Below are positions 18,761-27,779 of a DNA stretch of 64,000 bases, in pieces (within the stretch, counting starts at the first letter, position 1; each line of letters begins with the position of its first letter). The notes beneath the pieces were generated by a model. That model saw only the letters and a list, made by a program, of their open reading frames with translations, searched no databases and was not told the DNA's origin. The stretch is from Tolypothrix sp. NIES-4075 (GTDB lineage: Bacteria > Cyanobacteriota > Cyanobacteriia > Cyanobacteriales > Nostocaceae). The position numbers and the translations under genes were made by a program. Location: positions 341,852-405,851 of the forward strand of contig NZ_BDUC01000004.1 in NCBI RefSeq assembly GCF_002218085.1, read 5' to 3'.

Positions 18761-19879
18761 ATGAATCCAGGAATTGACCTCCAAGGAACTTTTATTAAAT
18801 CCCTCATGGATTTGGGGCTACCATCCGGCACAGCCAAAGCAATTTGGATGCCCCTGCCGATGATATTGATGCTCATTGGGGCAACAGTTGGTGTGCTGGT
18901 TTGTGTTTGGTTAGAAAGAAAGATTTCCGCAGCGGCACAGCAGCGGATTGGACCTGAATACATAGGACCTTTAGGTTTATTGGCTCCTGTAGCTGATGGT
19001 CTAAAGCTGGTATTTAAAGAAGATGTTGTGCCCAGTCAAGCTGACCCCTGGCTGTTTACCCTCGGTCCAATCATCGTTGTGCTGCCAGTATTTCTGTCAT
19101 ATTTGATTGTGCCTTTTGGACAGAATATTCTGATTAGCAATATTGGCACAGGAGTCTTTTTGTGGATCGCTTTGTCTAGCATTCAGCCGATTGGCTTGCT
19201 GATGGCTGGTTACGCCTCAAATAATAAATACTCCCTCTTAGGGGGGTTGCGGGCAGCAGCGCAATCGATTAGTTATGAAATTCCGTTGGCATTATCGGTG
19301 TTAGCGATCGTCATGATGTCTAACAGCCTCAGTACCGTTGATATCGTCAATCAACAATCCGGTTACGGCATCTTGGGATGGAACATTTGGCGGCAACCAG
19401 TCGGTTTTATCATCTTTTGGATATCCGCTCTAGCCGAATGTGAAAGATTGCCCTTTGACTTACCCGAAGCCGAAGAAGAACTAGTAGCAGGTTATCAGAC
19501 TGAATATTCTGGGATGAAATTCGCTCTGTTCTACCTAAGTTCTTATGTCAACCTGGTGCTTTCTGCCTTGCTAGTATCAGTTTTATACCTGGGTGGCTGG
19601 GATTTTCCCATTTCACTTAACTTGATTGCCAGTTGGGTCGGAGTTAGCGAAACTAATCCTGTATTGCAGATTATAGATGCCTCACTAGGCATCACCATGA
19701 CTCTACTTAAGGCTTACTTCTTAGTCTTTCTCGCAATTCTGTTGCGCTGGACAGTGCCACGGGTTCGCATTGACCAATTGCTAGATTTAGGATGGAAATT
19801 CTTACTACCAATTGGGTTGGTTAACCTTCTATTAACCGCAGCCTTGAAACTAGTCTTTCCCGTTGCTTTTGGAGGCTAA
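18761..19879 (+). CDS. ndhA: NAD(P)H-quinone oxidoreductase subunit 1
   Basis: Membrane subunit H/1 of the cyanobacterial NDH-1 complex in the thylakoid, at the junction of the ferredoxin-accepting arm and the proton channel, forming the quinone chamber. 372 residues, eight or so membrane helices. Signatures: VCVWLERKISAAAQQRIGPEYIGPLGLL and SALAECERLPFDLPEAEEELVAGYQTEYSG, the two quinone-site loops. First gene of ndhA-I-G-E. Confidence 0.97.
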   Translation: MNPGIDLQGTFIKSLMDLGLPSGTAKAIWMPLPMILMLIGATVGVLVCVWLERKISAAAQQRIGPEYIGPLGLLAPVADGLKLVFKEDVVPSQADPWLFTLGPIIVVLPVFLSYLIVPFGQNILISNIGTGVFLWIALSSIQPIGLLMAGYASNNKYSLLGGLRAAAQSISYEIPLALSVLAIVMMSNSLSTVDIVNQQSGYGILGWNIWRQPVGFIIFWISALAECERLPFDLPEAEEELVAGYQTEYSGMKFALFYLSSYVNLVLSALLVSVLYLGGWDFPISLNLIASWVGVSETNPVLQIIDASLGITMTLLKAYFLVFLAILLRWTVPRVRIDQLLDLGWKFLLPIGLVNLLLTAALKLVFPVAFGG

Positions 19880-19881
19880 AC

Positions 19882-20034
19882 CAATTTTAGATTTTAGATT
19901 TTGGATTGATTCTCAAATCTAAAATCCCAAATCCAAAATCCAATTTTAGATTTTGGATTGATTCTCAAATCTAAAATCCAGTTTTAGATTTTGGATTGAT
20001 TCTCAAATCTAAAATCCCAAATCCAAAATCCAAA
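19882..20034. repeat. three hairpin-forming AT-rich repeats between ndhA and ndhI
   Basis: Three copies (starting near 19884, 19943 and 19981) of a unit with TTTTAGATTTTGGATTGATT followed by CTCAAATCTAAAATCC; each unit is self-complementary (TTAGATTT / AAATCTAA). They fill the 177-bp gap within the operon. Confidence 0.85.
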
Positions 20035-20056
20035 ATTGATAAGAGAGAGACACAAA

Positions 20057-20641
20057 ATGTTAAAGTTCCTAAAACAAGTTGGTGATTACGCCAAAGAAAC
20101 GGTACAAGCTGCTCGTTACATTGGTCAAGGTTTGTCTGTCACCTTTGACCACATGCAACGGCGTCCAGTAACCGTACAGTATCCTTACGAAAAACTGGTT
20201 CTTGGGGAGCGGTTTCGCGGTAGAATTCACTTTGAATTTGATAAGTGCATTGCTTGCGAAGTCTGTGTTCGTGTTTGTCCAATTAACTTGCCTGTAGTTG
20301 ATTGGGAATACGACAAGGCAAGCAAAAAGAAAAAGCTCAACCACTACAGCATCGACTTTGGAGTTTGTATCTTCTGCGGTAACTGCGTGGAATATTGCCC
20401 GACTAACTGTTTATCGATGACAGAAGAGTATGAGCTTTCTACATACGATCGCCATGAATTGAACTTTGACAACGTGGCGCTAGGTCGTTTGCCTTACAAA
20501 GTTACAAATGACCCGATGGTAACACCGCTACGCGAACTGGTTTACCTACCAAAAGGCGTGATGGAACCCCACGGTTTGCCAGCCGATGCCAAGAGCGCCG
20601 GTGCCCGTCCAGAAGACTTAGTGGAACAGGAAAAATCATAA
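20057..20641 (+). CDS. ndhI: NAD(P)H-quinone oxidoreductase subunit I
   Basis: Peripheral-arm subunit of NDH-1 that carries two 4Fe-4S clusters towards quinone. Start is the ATG at 20057 (MLKFLKQVGDYAKE); an upstream in-frame start is repeat-derived. 194 residues. Cluster motifs: CIACEVCVRVCP and CIFCGNCVEYCP. A variable tail ends with EDLVEQEKS. Second in the ndh operon. Confidence 0.97.
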   Translation: MLKFLKQVGDYAKETVQAARYIGQGLSVTFDHMQRRPVTVQYPYEKLVLGERFRGRIHFEFDKCIACEVCVRVCPINLPVVDWEYDKASKKKKLNHYSIDFGVCIFCGNCVEYCPTNCLSMTEEYELSTYDRHELNFDNVALGRLPYKVTNDPMVTPLRELVYLPKGVMEPHGLPADAKSAGARPEDLVEQEKS

Positions 20642-20642
20642 T

Positions 20643-20760
20643 GTTAGTGGGAGCGTGGATAGTGGGAGCGTAGATAGTGGATAGTGGGAGCGTAGAACAA
20701 CCAATAACGCTCCAACGCTCCAACGCTCCAAGCAACAACGCTCCAACTAACAACTAACAA
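20643..20760. repeat. inverted short repeats between ndhI and ndhG
   Basis: Units of GTGGGAGCGT / GGATAGTGG are followed by units of ACGCTCCA, giving an inverted arrangement (GGAGCGT versus ACGCTCC) that can fold into a long imperfect hairpin within the operon. Confidence 0.75.
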
Positions 20761-20784
20761 TCAACCGACAGAGGACAAAAAACA

Positions 20785-21432
20785 GTGAATCTAGCGGAAG
20801 GAGTACAAATTGTTTCCTTTGGCATACTGGCGGTGATGATGGTAGGGTCAGCGCTTGGTGTAGTGCTGTTCTCAAGCATTGTCTATTCTGCCTTTATGTT
20901 GGCAGGCGTGTTTATTAGCATTGCTGGCTTGTATCTGTTGCTTAATGGCGACTTCGTAGCCTCAGCACAATTGCTAGTTTACGTCGGTGCGGTGAACGTG
21001 CTGATTTTGTTTGCCATTATGTTGGTAAATAAACGGGAAGATTTTGTGGCGTTTCCCAATGCTTGGATACGTAAAGCACTAACGGGGGTAGTCAGTCTAG
21101 GATTGTTTGCCCTGTTGAGTACGATGGTCTTAGCGACACCTTGGAGTCACTCAACTCCTGTTGTTGGTGGTGAAAGTTCCATCGTTTTAATTGGTGAGCA
21201 TTTCTTTAGTGACTTTTTGCTACCTTTTGAACTCGCTTCTATTTTGTTGCTAATGGCAATGGTGGGAGCAATTATTTTGGCGCGTCGCGAGTATTTACCA
21301 GAACCGATATCATCTGGATTGCCGCAAACGATTTTAACTTTACCAGAACGCCCCAGAGAACTAGTGTCGGCTGGTACTAGTACTGACTTAGATGGTACTG
21401 ATACTTATCGTGGTGGTTCTCGTCGCGAATAA
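20785..21432 (+). CDS. ndhG: NAD(P)H-quinone oxidoreductase subunit 6
   Basis: Membrane-arm subunit (NuoJ/ND6 type) of NDH-1. 215 residues with five membrane helices and a cytoplasmic tail; signature FASAQLLVYVGAVNVLILFAIML-type block is present as FVASAQLLVYVGAVNVLI. The start is GTG at 20785 (MNLAEGVQIVSFGIL). Third in the operon; tail after residue 180 is hydrophilic and variable. Confidence 0.96.
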   Translation: MNLAEGVQIVSFGILAVMMVGSALGVVLFSSIVYSAFMLAGVFISIAGLYLLLNGDFVASAQLLVYVGAVNVLILFAIMLVNKREDFVAFPNAWIRKALTGVVSLGLFALLSTMVLATPWSHSTPVVGGESSIVLIGEHFFSDFLLPFELASILLLMAMVGAIILARREYLPEPISSGLPQTILTLPERPRELVSAGTSTDLDGTDTYRGGSRRE

Positions 21433-21436
21433 TCAA

Positions 21437-21605
21437 AAAGGGGAATGGGGAATGAGGAATGGGGATTTTAAACAGGGGAAAAGGGAAAGGGGGAAAGGGG
21501 AAGGGAAAAATATTTCTTCTTTCTTTACCTTTTCCCTTTTCCCTTTTCCCTTTCCCCCTCTTAATATGCCCAATGCCCCATGCCCAATGCCCATTAACAA
21601 CCAAC
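21437..21605. repeat. STRR and purine/pyrimidine repeats between ndhG and ndhE
   Basis: GGGGAATG units, then GGGAAAAGGG units, then the complementary CCCTTTTCCC and CCCAATGCCC units. The halves are complementary and can pair across a short A/T-rich centre. A third consecutive ndh spacer filled with pairing repeats. Confidence 0.85.
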
Positions 21606-21615
21606 AAACAAATTC

Positions 21616-21921
21616 ATGCAACTCCAGTACTTTTTATTACTAGCAGCGGCTTTGTTCTGTATTGGCATCTTTGGCTTAATTACTAGCCGTAACGCCGTGC
21701 GGGTGCTGATGTCGATTGAGTTGATGCTAAATGCTGTTAATCTGAATTTAATGGCATTTTCCAACTTCCTAGACTCAACATTAATTAAAGGTCAGGTTTT
21801 CACAGTATTTGTGATTACCGTCGCGGCTGCTGAAGCGGCAGTTGGTTTAGCGATCGTGCTTGCCATTTATCGCAACCGCGATACTGTCGATATGGAGCAG
21901 TTTAATCTTCTGAAGTGGTGA
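21616..21921 (+). CDS. ndhE: NAD(P)H-quinone oxidoreductase subunit 4L
   Basis: 101-residue membrane subunit (NuoK/ND4L type) with three helices; conserved Glu residues for proton transfer lie in LMSIELMLNAVNLNLMAFSNF and AAAEAAVGLAIVLAIYR. Ends six bases before the GTG of nadK. Confidence 0.97.
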   Translation: MQLQYFLLLAAALFCIGIFGLITSRNAVRVLMSIELMLNAVNLNLMAFSNFLDSTLIKGQVFTVFVITVAAAEAAVGLAIVLAIYRNRDTVDMEQFNLLKW

Positions 21922-21927
21922 TATGAA

Positions 21928-22851
21928 GTGCAACTCAAGCAAGTAATCATTGCTTATAAAGCCAGAGACCCCCAAAGCAAACGCTGGGCTGAAATCTGTG
22001 CCAAGCAACTCGAAGACCGCCAATGCCACGTATTGATGGGACCCAGTGGACCAAAAGACAATCCTTATCCGGTGTTTTTGGCTTCTGTAGGGCAACCAAT
22101 CGATCTGGCTGTGGTACTTGGCGGTGATGGTACTGTTTTAACTGGTGCAAGACATTTAGCCCCAGCTGGTATCCCAATTCTGGCAGTGAATGTGGGAGGT
22201 CATCTGGGGTTTTTAACTGAGTCGGTGGAAGAATTTCAGGATACAGAGAAGGTTTGGGATCGGCTGCTGGAGGATCGTTATGCTATCCAGCGGCGTATGA
22301 TGCTACAAGCTGCGGTGTATGAAGGACATGGGACAAATATAGAACCTGTTACCGAACGCTACCTGGCTTTGAATGATATGAGTATCAAACCTGCTTCTGC
22401 CGATCGCATGATCACTTCAATTTTAGAAATGGAAATTGATAGTGAAATTGTCGATCAGTATCAAGGAGATGGTTTGATTCTAGCTACTCCCACAGGTTCG
22501 ACTGGTTACACCGTTTCTGCCAATGGTCCAATTATGCACGATGGTATGGAAGCGATTACCATCACTCCAATTTGTCCGATGAGTCTTTCTAGTCGTCCTC
22601 TAGTTTTGCCTCCGGGTTCCGTTGTCAGCATCTGGCCTTTGGGAGATTATGAGTTAAGTACTAAGCTGTGGATGGATGGGGTTTTAGCTACTTCGATTTG
22701 GCCCGGACACCGCGTTGATGTGCGGATGGCAGATTGTCGCTCTAAGTTTATTATTCTGCGGGAAAATTATTCCTACTATCAAACGCTGCGAGAAAAATTA
22801 CTGTGGACGGGGACAAGGATTCGCTACAGTAATAATAATCAGCACAATTGA
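21928..22851 (+). CDS. nadK: NAD kinase
   Basis: Phosphorylates NAD to NADP; cytoplasmic. 307 residues. Signatures: GGDGTVLTGARHL (catalytic Asp), NVGGHLGFLTE, ALNDMSIKP, and the GDGLILATPTGSTGYTVSANGPI block. The start is GTG 21928-21930, directly after the ndhE stop, so the gene is probably translated from the ndh transcript. Cyanobacteria usually have two nadK genes; this is the copy beside ndhE. Confidence 0.95.
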   Translation: MQLKQVIIAYKARDPQSKRWAEICAKQLEDRQCHVLMGPSGPKDNPYPVFLASVGQPIDLAVVLGGDGTVLTGARHLAPAGIPILAVNVGGHLGFLTESVEEFQDTEKVWDRLLEDRYAIQRRMMLQAAVYEGHGTNIEPVTERYLALNDMSIKPASADRMITSILEMEIDSEIVDQYQGDGLILATPTGSTGYTVSANGPIMHDGMEAITITPICPMSLSSRPLVLPPGSVVSIWPLGDYELSTKLWMDGVLATSIWPGHRVDVRMADCRSKFIILRENYSYYQTLREKLLWTGTRIRYSNNNQHN

Positions 22852-22860
22852 TAGAATTAA

Positions 22861-22902
22861 AAGCGATCGCATTTAGCCTACAAAAAAAATATGCGATCGC
22901 TT
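22861..22902 (+). terminator. hairpin after nadK
   Basis: 12-bp perfect stem, AAGCGATCGCAT / ATGCGATCGCTT, each arm carrying a HIP1 octamer, with an 18-nt loop. No U-run follows, so it is a candidate end-of-operon structure rather than a classical terminator. Confidence 0.5.
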
Positions 22903-22940
22903 AATAACTACTTGTCACCAGATATTGCCTTCAAATTTGA

Positions 22941-23030
22941 CTACACATCTGGGCAAACTGCATCTACCTCAACTTCAATCAACATCGCTGGATCAATCAA
23001 AGATTTTACTTCAATATTAAGGTAAGGTAT
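22941..23030 (-). pseudogene. C-terminal remnant of a RidA-family gene
   Basis: Minus strand, stop TAG at 22941-22943. The frame reads PYLNIEVKSLIDPAMLIE then VEVDAVCPDV, the last strand and helix of a RidA/YjgF deaminase (reactive enamine/imine hydrolase). Only about 29 residues remain; the frame is blocked by a stop at its upstream side, just before the IS605-type relic. It appears to be the tail of a gene cut by that element. Confidence 0.55.
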
Positions 23031-23065
23031 TTATCGCTAATGTGCCAAATTAGGTTACTGTCAAA

Positions 23066-23225
23066 TTGACACTCTCAGCGTCTTTAGACGCTGAGATTCT
23101 TGATTCAGCGAGTCCACTTAGATTAAGTTCCTTGCGTTACCTAAGCCAGAGGTGGTTCTCTCCTCAAGCGTTAACTTTCCCAGTGCCCCTCGGTAGTTGG
23201 ATTTCTCCAAAATTTCTTTGAGTTG
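23066..23225 (-). mobile_element. IS200/IS605-type right-end / omega-RNA-like relic (no tnpB)
   Basis: Reverse-strand sibling of 13340-13495. Same order of blocks: GCTTGAGGAGAGAACCACCT, GGTAAC, AAGTGGACTCG, CAAGAATC, a 22-nt hairpin (CTCAGCGTCT / AGACGCTGAG, 23074-23095) and GTCAA ending at 23066. The hairpin sequence differs from the first copy while the pairing is kept, which suggests a conserved structure. No transposase or tnpB remains. Confidence 0.55.
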
Positions 23226-23605
23226 AATACTGCTTGCCTAGTCCCCATGAAAATTTTACCTATCCCTAGAAAGAAACTAGAACTATGGAATAGAACCCTA
23301 TATTTTCAATTGTCAAGGTACAGTGCGTAACCGTTAGGTAGCTAGGTTTTTAGAGTGGTTAATTACCTTTTCCACTGGAAATTATTTTATCATAAAAGGA
23401 TACAATAAAAAAATGACTGCGGTTAAAACAGCGCGAGTCGCTTATATCTCAGCCCTAAAGGTACTGAGGTTTACGCATACGGTGTATTCTTGTAAGGTTG
23501 GTGATGTTTTATAACAAATGGCTCTTTGTGACTACGCGAGCAAGCCTCATCTATTTAATTCACCTACCTGGGTGATTTTTTTTTAACAACTTCTTGGGAT
23601 TGCTT

Positions 23606-25252
23606 ATGCATCAGTTCAAACTTGCTCCCAGTTGGTTGCGATTTTTAATTGTTGTCTTGTTAGTGATAGGTATATTTTTTCGTTTTGTTAACCTAGAGCG
23701 TAAAGTTTACTGGCATGATGAAACTTATACCTCATTGCGGATTTCTGGTTACACAGTAAAAGAAGTTAAGCAGCAGATTTTTAATAATCGTGTAATTACT
23801 GGGACATATTTTGATAAATATCAACGTCCCAACCCGGAAAAAAACTTAAGTGACACAATTAAATCTTTAGCAATAGAAGATCCACAGCATCCACCACTTT
23901 ATTACATAATAGCTAGATTTTGGGTGCAACTTTTTGGCAATTCGGTAACAGCAATTAGAAGTTTGTCTGCTTTTATCAGCTTGCTGGTGTTTCCCTGCAT
24001 CTACTGGTTATGCAAAGAATTATTTAGAGTGCCATTGTCAGTTCCTTTTATAGCGATCGCTCTTATGGCAATCTCCCCGATTCATCTCGTCTATGCTCAA
24101 GAAGCACGAGAATATATGCTTTGGACAGTAACTATATTACTATCTAGCGCGTCACTGCTGCGAACAATTCGACTAGAATCAAAAAATAAAGAGTTAGTCA
24201 AAAAACACCAAGCGTCAGATTCTATTTTTGCATGGGGAATTTATGCAGCTACTTTAGCACTAAGTTTATATACCTTTTTATTAAGTGGATTTGTTGCAGT
24301 TGCTCATGGTATTTATGTACTAGCAACTGCTAAATTTAAGTTTAATAAAACAGTAAAAGATTATCTTTTTGCTTCGCTAGCAGGCTTTTTAGCCTTTATT
24401 CCTTGGATGTTGGTTGTGTTGTTCAACTTTTCTCAATTGGACTTGGTAACATCTTGGACAAAGACGCAAATTAATTTTATAAATTTAATTGAATCTTGGT
24501 TGATTCAGTTAAGTCATATTTTCTTTGATTTTAACTTTGGGTTTGAAAATCCTATCAGCTATTTAATTACACCAGTTATTTTAATATTCGTTGGTTATGC
24601 AATTTATTTTCTTTATCGGACAAGTAACGAAAAAAGCTGGTTGTTTATTGTATTGTTGATTGCCGTCCCAGCGTTACCTTTAATCTTACCAGATTTACTG
24701 TTTGGGGGAATACGCTCATTAAGCGATCGCTATTTATTGCCTTCTTATTTGGGTATTCAAATTGCTGTTGCTTATCTGTTAGGAACTCAGATATATAGCG
24801 GAAATTTAGCCCGTAGGCAAATCTGGCAAATAATTACAGTGCTAGTAATTACCTGTGGAATGATTTCTTGTGGGGTAAATTCTCAAGCCGAAACTTGGTG
24901 GAGTAAGCTAATTAGTTATGGTAATCCACAAGTTGCCACAATCATCAATCAAGCTTATCGTCCACTTTTAATTAGTGATTCTTTTGGCATTAATTATGGA
25001 AATGTCTTTTCTCTCAGCTATCTTTTAGAACCAAAAGTGCGCTTTCAGTTGGTGAAAGAACAAAAGACACCTAAAATTTCTAATCAATTTACAGATATAT
25101 TTTTCCTAAATCCTGCAAATGATTTCCGCCAAAAAATAGAAAAAAGCTATAAATCTAAATTAAATCTTGTCTATAAAGATAACTATTATTCACTTTGGAA
25201 ACTAGCAAAATCCCGCATTTTGCCCCGACGCAATATTTCTCTTACAAACTGA
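23606..25252 (+). CDS. GT39/ArnT-like membrane glycosyltransferase
   Basis: 548 residues from the ATG at 23606 (MHQFKLAPSWLRF); the TTG at 23594 is less likely. About 10-12 membrane helices; the first extracytoplasmic loop holds the conserved acidic pair in KVYWHDETYTSLR, as in polyprenyl-phosphate-sugar-dependent transferases. A second loop has IEDPQHPPLYYIIARFW. It would transfer a sugar from a lipid carrier to a protein or lipid outside the membrane; substrate unknown. Isolated gene after the relic region; poor ribosome-binding site. Confidence 0.8.
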   Translation: MHQFKLAPSWLRFLIVVLLVIGIFFRFVNLERKVYWHDETYTSLRISGYTVKEVKQQIFNNRVITGTYFDKYQRPNPEKNLSDTIKSLAIEDPQHPPLYYIIARFWVQLFGNSVTAIRSLSAFISLLVFPCIYWLCKELFRVPLSVPFIAIALMAISPIHLVYAQEAREYMLWTVTILLSSASLLRTIRLESKNKELVKKHQASDSIFAWGIYAATLALSLYTFLLSGFVAVAHGIYVLATAKFKFNKTVKDYLFASLAGFLAFIPWMLVVLFNFSQLDLVTSWTKTQINFINLIESWLIQLSHIFFDFNFGFENPISYLITPVILIFVGYAIYFLYRTSNEKSWLFIVLLIAVPALPLILPDLLFGGIRSLSDRYLLPSYLGIQIAVAYLLGTQIYSGNLARRQIWQIITVLVITCGMISCGVNSQAETWWSKLISYGNPQVATIINQAYRPLLISDSFGINYGNVFSLSYLLEPKVRFQLVKEQKTPKISNQFTDIFFLNPANDFRQKIEKSYKSKLNLVYKDNYYSLWKLAKSRILPRRNISLTN

Positions 25253-25257
25253 AAAAA

Positions 25258-25293
25258 GAAGATACCCAACTTCTCTAATAAGTCGGGTATCTG
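25258..25293 (+). terminator. hairpin after the glycosyltransferase gene
   Basis: Stem AGATACCC-ACTT / AAGT-GGGTATCT with a short loop, starting 6 bp past the stop. It belongs to the same dispersed hairpin family as 37056-37088 and 53260-53290. No U-run. Confidence 0.5.
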
Positions 25294-25409
25294 AACAAGT
25301 TGAGCAAAACTAAACAGAAAATTTAAACCAATTCTCAGCTTAAATTAATTTTGTCAGGGGAATGAGGCTTTAAAGTGTCATTAGAGACGAGTTTAAGGAC
25401 ACTAAAGCT

Positions 25410-25886
25410 ATGAAGTTCAAGTTTTTAGCAGTTTTGGGTATCGCTGCTGTTTTAAGCGTAAGCTATGCAAAAGAGGCAACCTCAAAGCAAGTAAGTACGC
25501 AAATACAGCATACAACGGCAAGTACTACTGTTGCACAAGCGACGCAAGGTACAGCCACAGATTCTGGAACTTTTAAAGCTGGGGAACACCCTACTCAAGG
25601 TACGGTTAGCGTAGTTACTGATAAAGGAAAACGCTACCTAGAGTTTGATCAAAGTTTCAAAACTGATAATGGTCCCGACTTATACGTGATTTTGCATCGC
25701 TCGGATGCACCCCCAATATCGGGTATTAAAAAGAAAGATTATGTGAGCATTGCCCGTTTACAAAAGACAAGCGGTGTTCAACGTTATGCGCTTCCTGACA
25801 ATGTTAATTTAGCAGACTTTCGTTCTGTGGCGGTATGGTGTCGTAAATTCAATGCTACTTTTGGCTACGCGCCTTTGGGTAAATAG
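25410..25886 (+). CDS. secreted DM13-domain protein
   Basis: 158 residues. N-terminal signal peptide (FKFLAVLGIAAVLSVSYA) with likely export to the periplasm, a Thr/Gln-rich linker, then a DM13 domain (about 50-158) from GTFKAGEHPTQGTVSVV to CRKFNATFGYAPL, containing the conserved DNGPDLYVILHRS and the single Cys near the end. DM13 domains are thought to take part in redox reactions; in cyanobacteria they are short exported proteins of unknown role. Stands alone, upstream of a sensor kinase gene. Confidence 0.85.
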   Translation: MKFKFLAVLGIAAVLSVSYAKEATSKQVSTQIQHTTASTTVAQATQGTATDSGTFKAGEHPTQGTVSVVTDKGKRYLEFDQSFKTDNGPDLYVILHRSDAPPISGIKKKDYVSIARLQKTSGVQRYALPDNVNLADFRSVAVWCRKFNATFGYAPLGK

Positions 25887-26050
25887 TTATACTGTGAGTA
25901 GCAGAAGGAAAGAGATAATTGGTAATTAAATTTGTGAGTTAGGAGTTAGGAGTTAAGTAGAAGAAGGTACAAATACGATAAGTATTCAACCGAATTCGCT
26001 ATTACTCTTAACTCCTTAATATTTAATCCTAACTATAGCCAAACATAAGA

Positions 26051-27484
26051 GTGAATCAGATAAAGAAAATTTGGAGACATATTGACCCGTTTTCATTGCG
26101 GGTGCGCTTAACAATTGGTGTTGCTGCGGTTTCAGCTTTGGGATTAGGTAGTTTTGCTATCTGGACGAGTTGGAAAATGCAACAAATTTTGATTGATAGT
26201 CATAAACATAGTATTGAAGAAATTGCTACACGTTTACCGCATGATGTGCAACTTTATAGTGAAATGTTGCCCCCAGAAACAGGGTTGCAAAAAGCAATTA
26301 ATAACTTAACTACTACGAATACATTGTTATGGGTAAAAAATCCTGAAAGCAAAATGCTGGTAAAATCTACCATTGGCAATTTGCTATCTGATTCTACAGC
26401 AGCCGAGTTAATGTCTTTGACAGAAATGCCGGCTAAACCGCAGGTTCACAAAGTTAGTCAACGGTACTTTGTTTTATATTGTAATTCGTTGCGCGTGCAG
26501 GGCAAGGTGCTGGGAAATCTGTTCGTTGTGCAGGATATTACCTACGAACAAACAATGTTTCAAGCAATGCTGTGGAGTTTGAGTATTGCCAGTGTTTTGG
26601 CGATTATGATGATTTCTGTGGCGATCGCATTTTATATCAAACGTTCTTTGCAACCTCTGCGCCAGCTTAGTCAAATGACAGAAGTGATTTCTGCTGAAGA
26701 TTTACCAGAAGCGCATTTATATCTTGATAACGCACCTAGCGAAGTTAAAGAATTAACGCAAACATTCAATATGATGTTATCTCGCCTCTCTCAATCTTGG
26801 GAGCAAGAGCGACAATTTGTTAGTAATGTTTCTCACGAATTACGCACGCCTTTAACTATTGTACATGGTTACTTGCAAAGCGTATTGCGGCGGCAAAATA
26901 ACTTAACAGAAATTCAACGCGAAGCTTTAGAAACAGCTGCATCCGAAGCCGAACGCACGATTCGACTTTTACAAGATTTACTTGACTTAGCACGGGCAGA
27001 TAGTGGTTATTTGCATTTTCGGATAGAACCTTGCGTGCTGAATGAGTTGGTTGCAGAAGTTGTGACTATGGCAAAAAAGTATAGCGATCGCACAATTATT
27101 ATTGAATCAAAAAATGACTCAATAGAGGTGAAAGTAGACTATAACCGCCTCAAACAAATATTGCTTAATTTAATTGATAATGCTGTTAAGTATTCGCAAC
27201 CGGATACAACCGTGATTGTGAAGTTATATCAACAAGAAGAATCGGCAATTATTCAAGTTCGCGACAAAGGTTATGGCATTCCTTTACAACACCAATCGCG
27301 GATTTTTGAGAGATTTTACCGTGTAGATGAAGCGCGTACAAGTTCCACAGGGGGTTGTGGTTTGGGGTTGTCGATTGTGAAGACACTTGTCGAGGGGATG
27401 GATGGAAGTGTCACAGTGCGATCGCGTTTAAGTGAAGGAAGTGTGTTTACAATCACCTTGCCCGCTTATCGATTACCAGATTGA
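26051..27484 (+). CDS. membrane sensor histidine kinase
   Basis: 477 residues from GTG 26051. Membrane helix 1 (about 19-39), extracytoplasmic sensor of about 140 residues, membrane helix 2 (about 180-200), HAMP (to about 250), HisKA with the phosphorylated His in FVSNVSHELRTPLTIVHGYL, and HATPase with NLIDNAVKYS, DKGYGIP and GGCGLGLSIVKTL. No response-regulator gene adjoins it, so it is an orphan kinase. Signal unknown. Confidence 0.9.
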   Translation: MNQIKKIWRHIDPFSLRVRLTIGVAAVSALGLGSFAIWTSWKMQQILIDSHKHSIEEIATRLPHDVQLYSEMLPPETGLQKAINNLTTTNTLLWVKNPESKMLVKSTIGNLLSDSTAAELMSLTEMPAKPQVHKVSQRYFVLYCNSLRVQGKVLGNLFVVQDITYEQTMFQAMLWSLSIASVLAIMMISVAIAFYIKRSLQPLRQLSQMTEVISAEDLPEAHLYLDNAPSEVKELTQTFNMMLSRLSQSWEQERQFVSNVSHELRTPLTIVHGYLQSVLRRQNNLTEIQREALETAASEAERTIRLLQDLLDLARADSGYLHFRIEPCVLNELVAEVVTMAKKYSDRTIIIESKNDSIEVKVDYNRLKQILLNLIDNAVKYSQPDTTVIVKLYQQEESAIIQVRDKGYGIPLQHQSRIFERFYRVDEARTSSTGGCGLGLSIVKTLVEGMDGSVTVRSRLSEGSVFTITLPAYRLPD

Positions 27485-27779
27485 GGAATGGGGAATTGGG
27501 CAATTTGAGGAGGGGAAAAGGGTGAGAAAGAAGAAATATTTCCCCCCATCCCCCCATCCCCCTTCCCCGTGTTGAGAGGCAAATATTTTGAAGATTATCC
27601 GGAACGGCATTATTTGAGTTGGTAGTTAAAATTGTGCCGACAAGAGAGATATATTCAACGCTATCCCTTATAAAAAAGGCAAGACAGATAACTGCATAAG
27701 CTAATAAACCAGAACCTACTTACTTATAACAATCAAGTTCAAACCCAAAACCTAATCATAAATTATCAGGAGAGCAATC

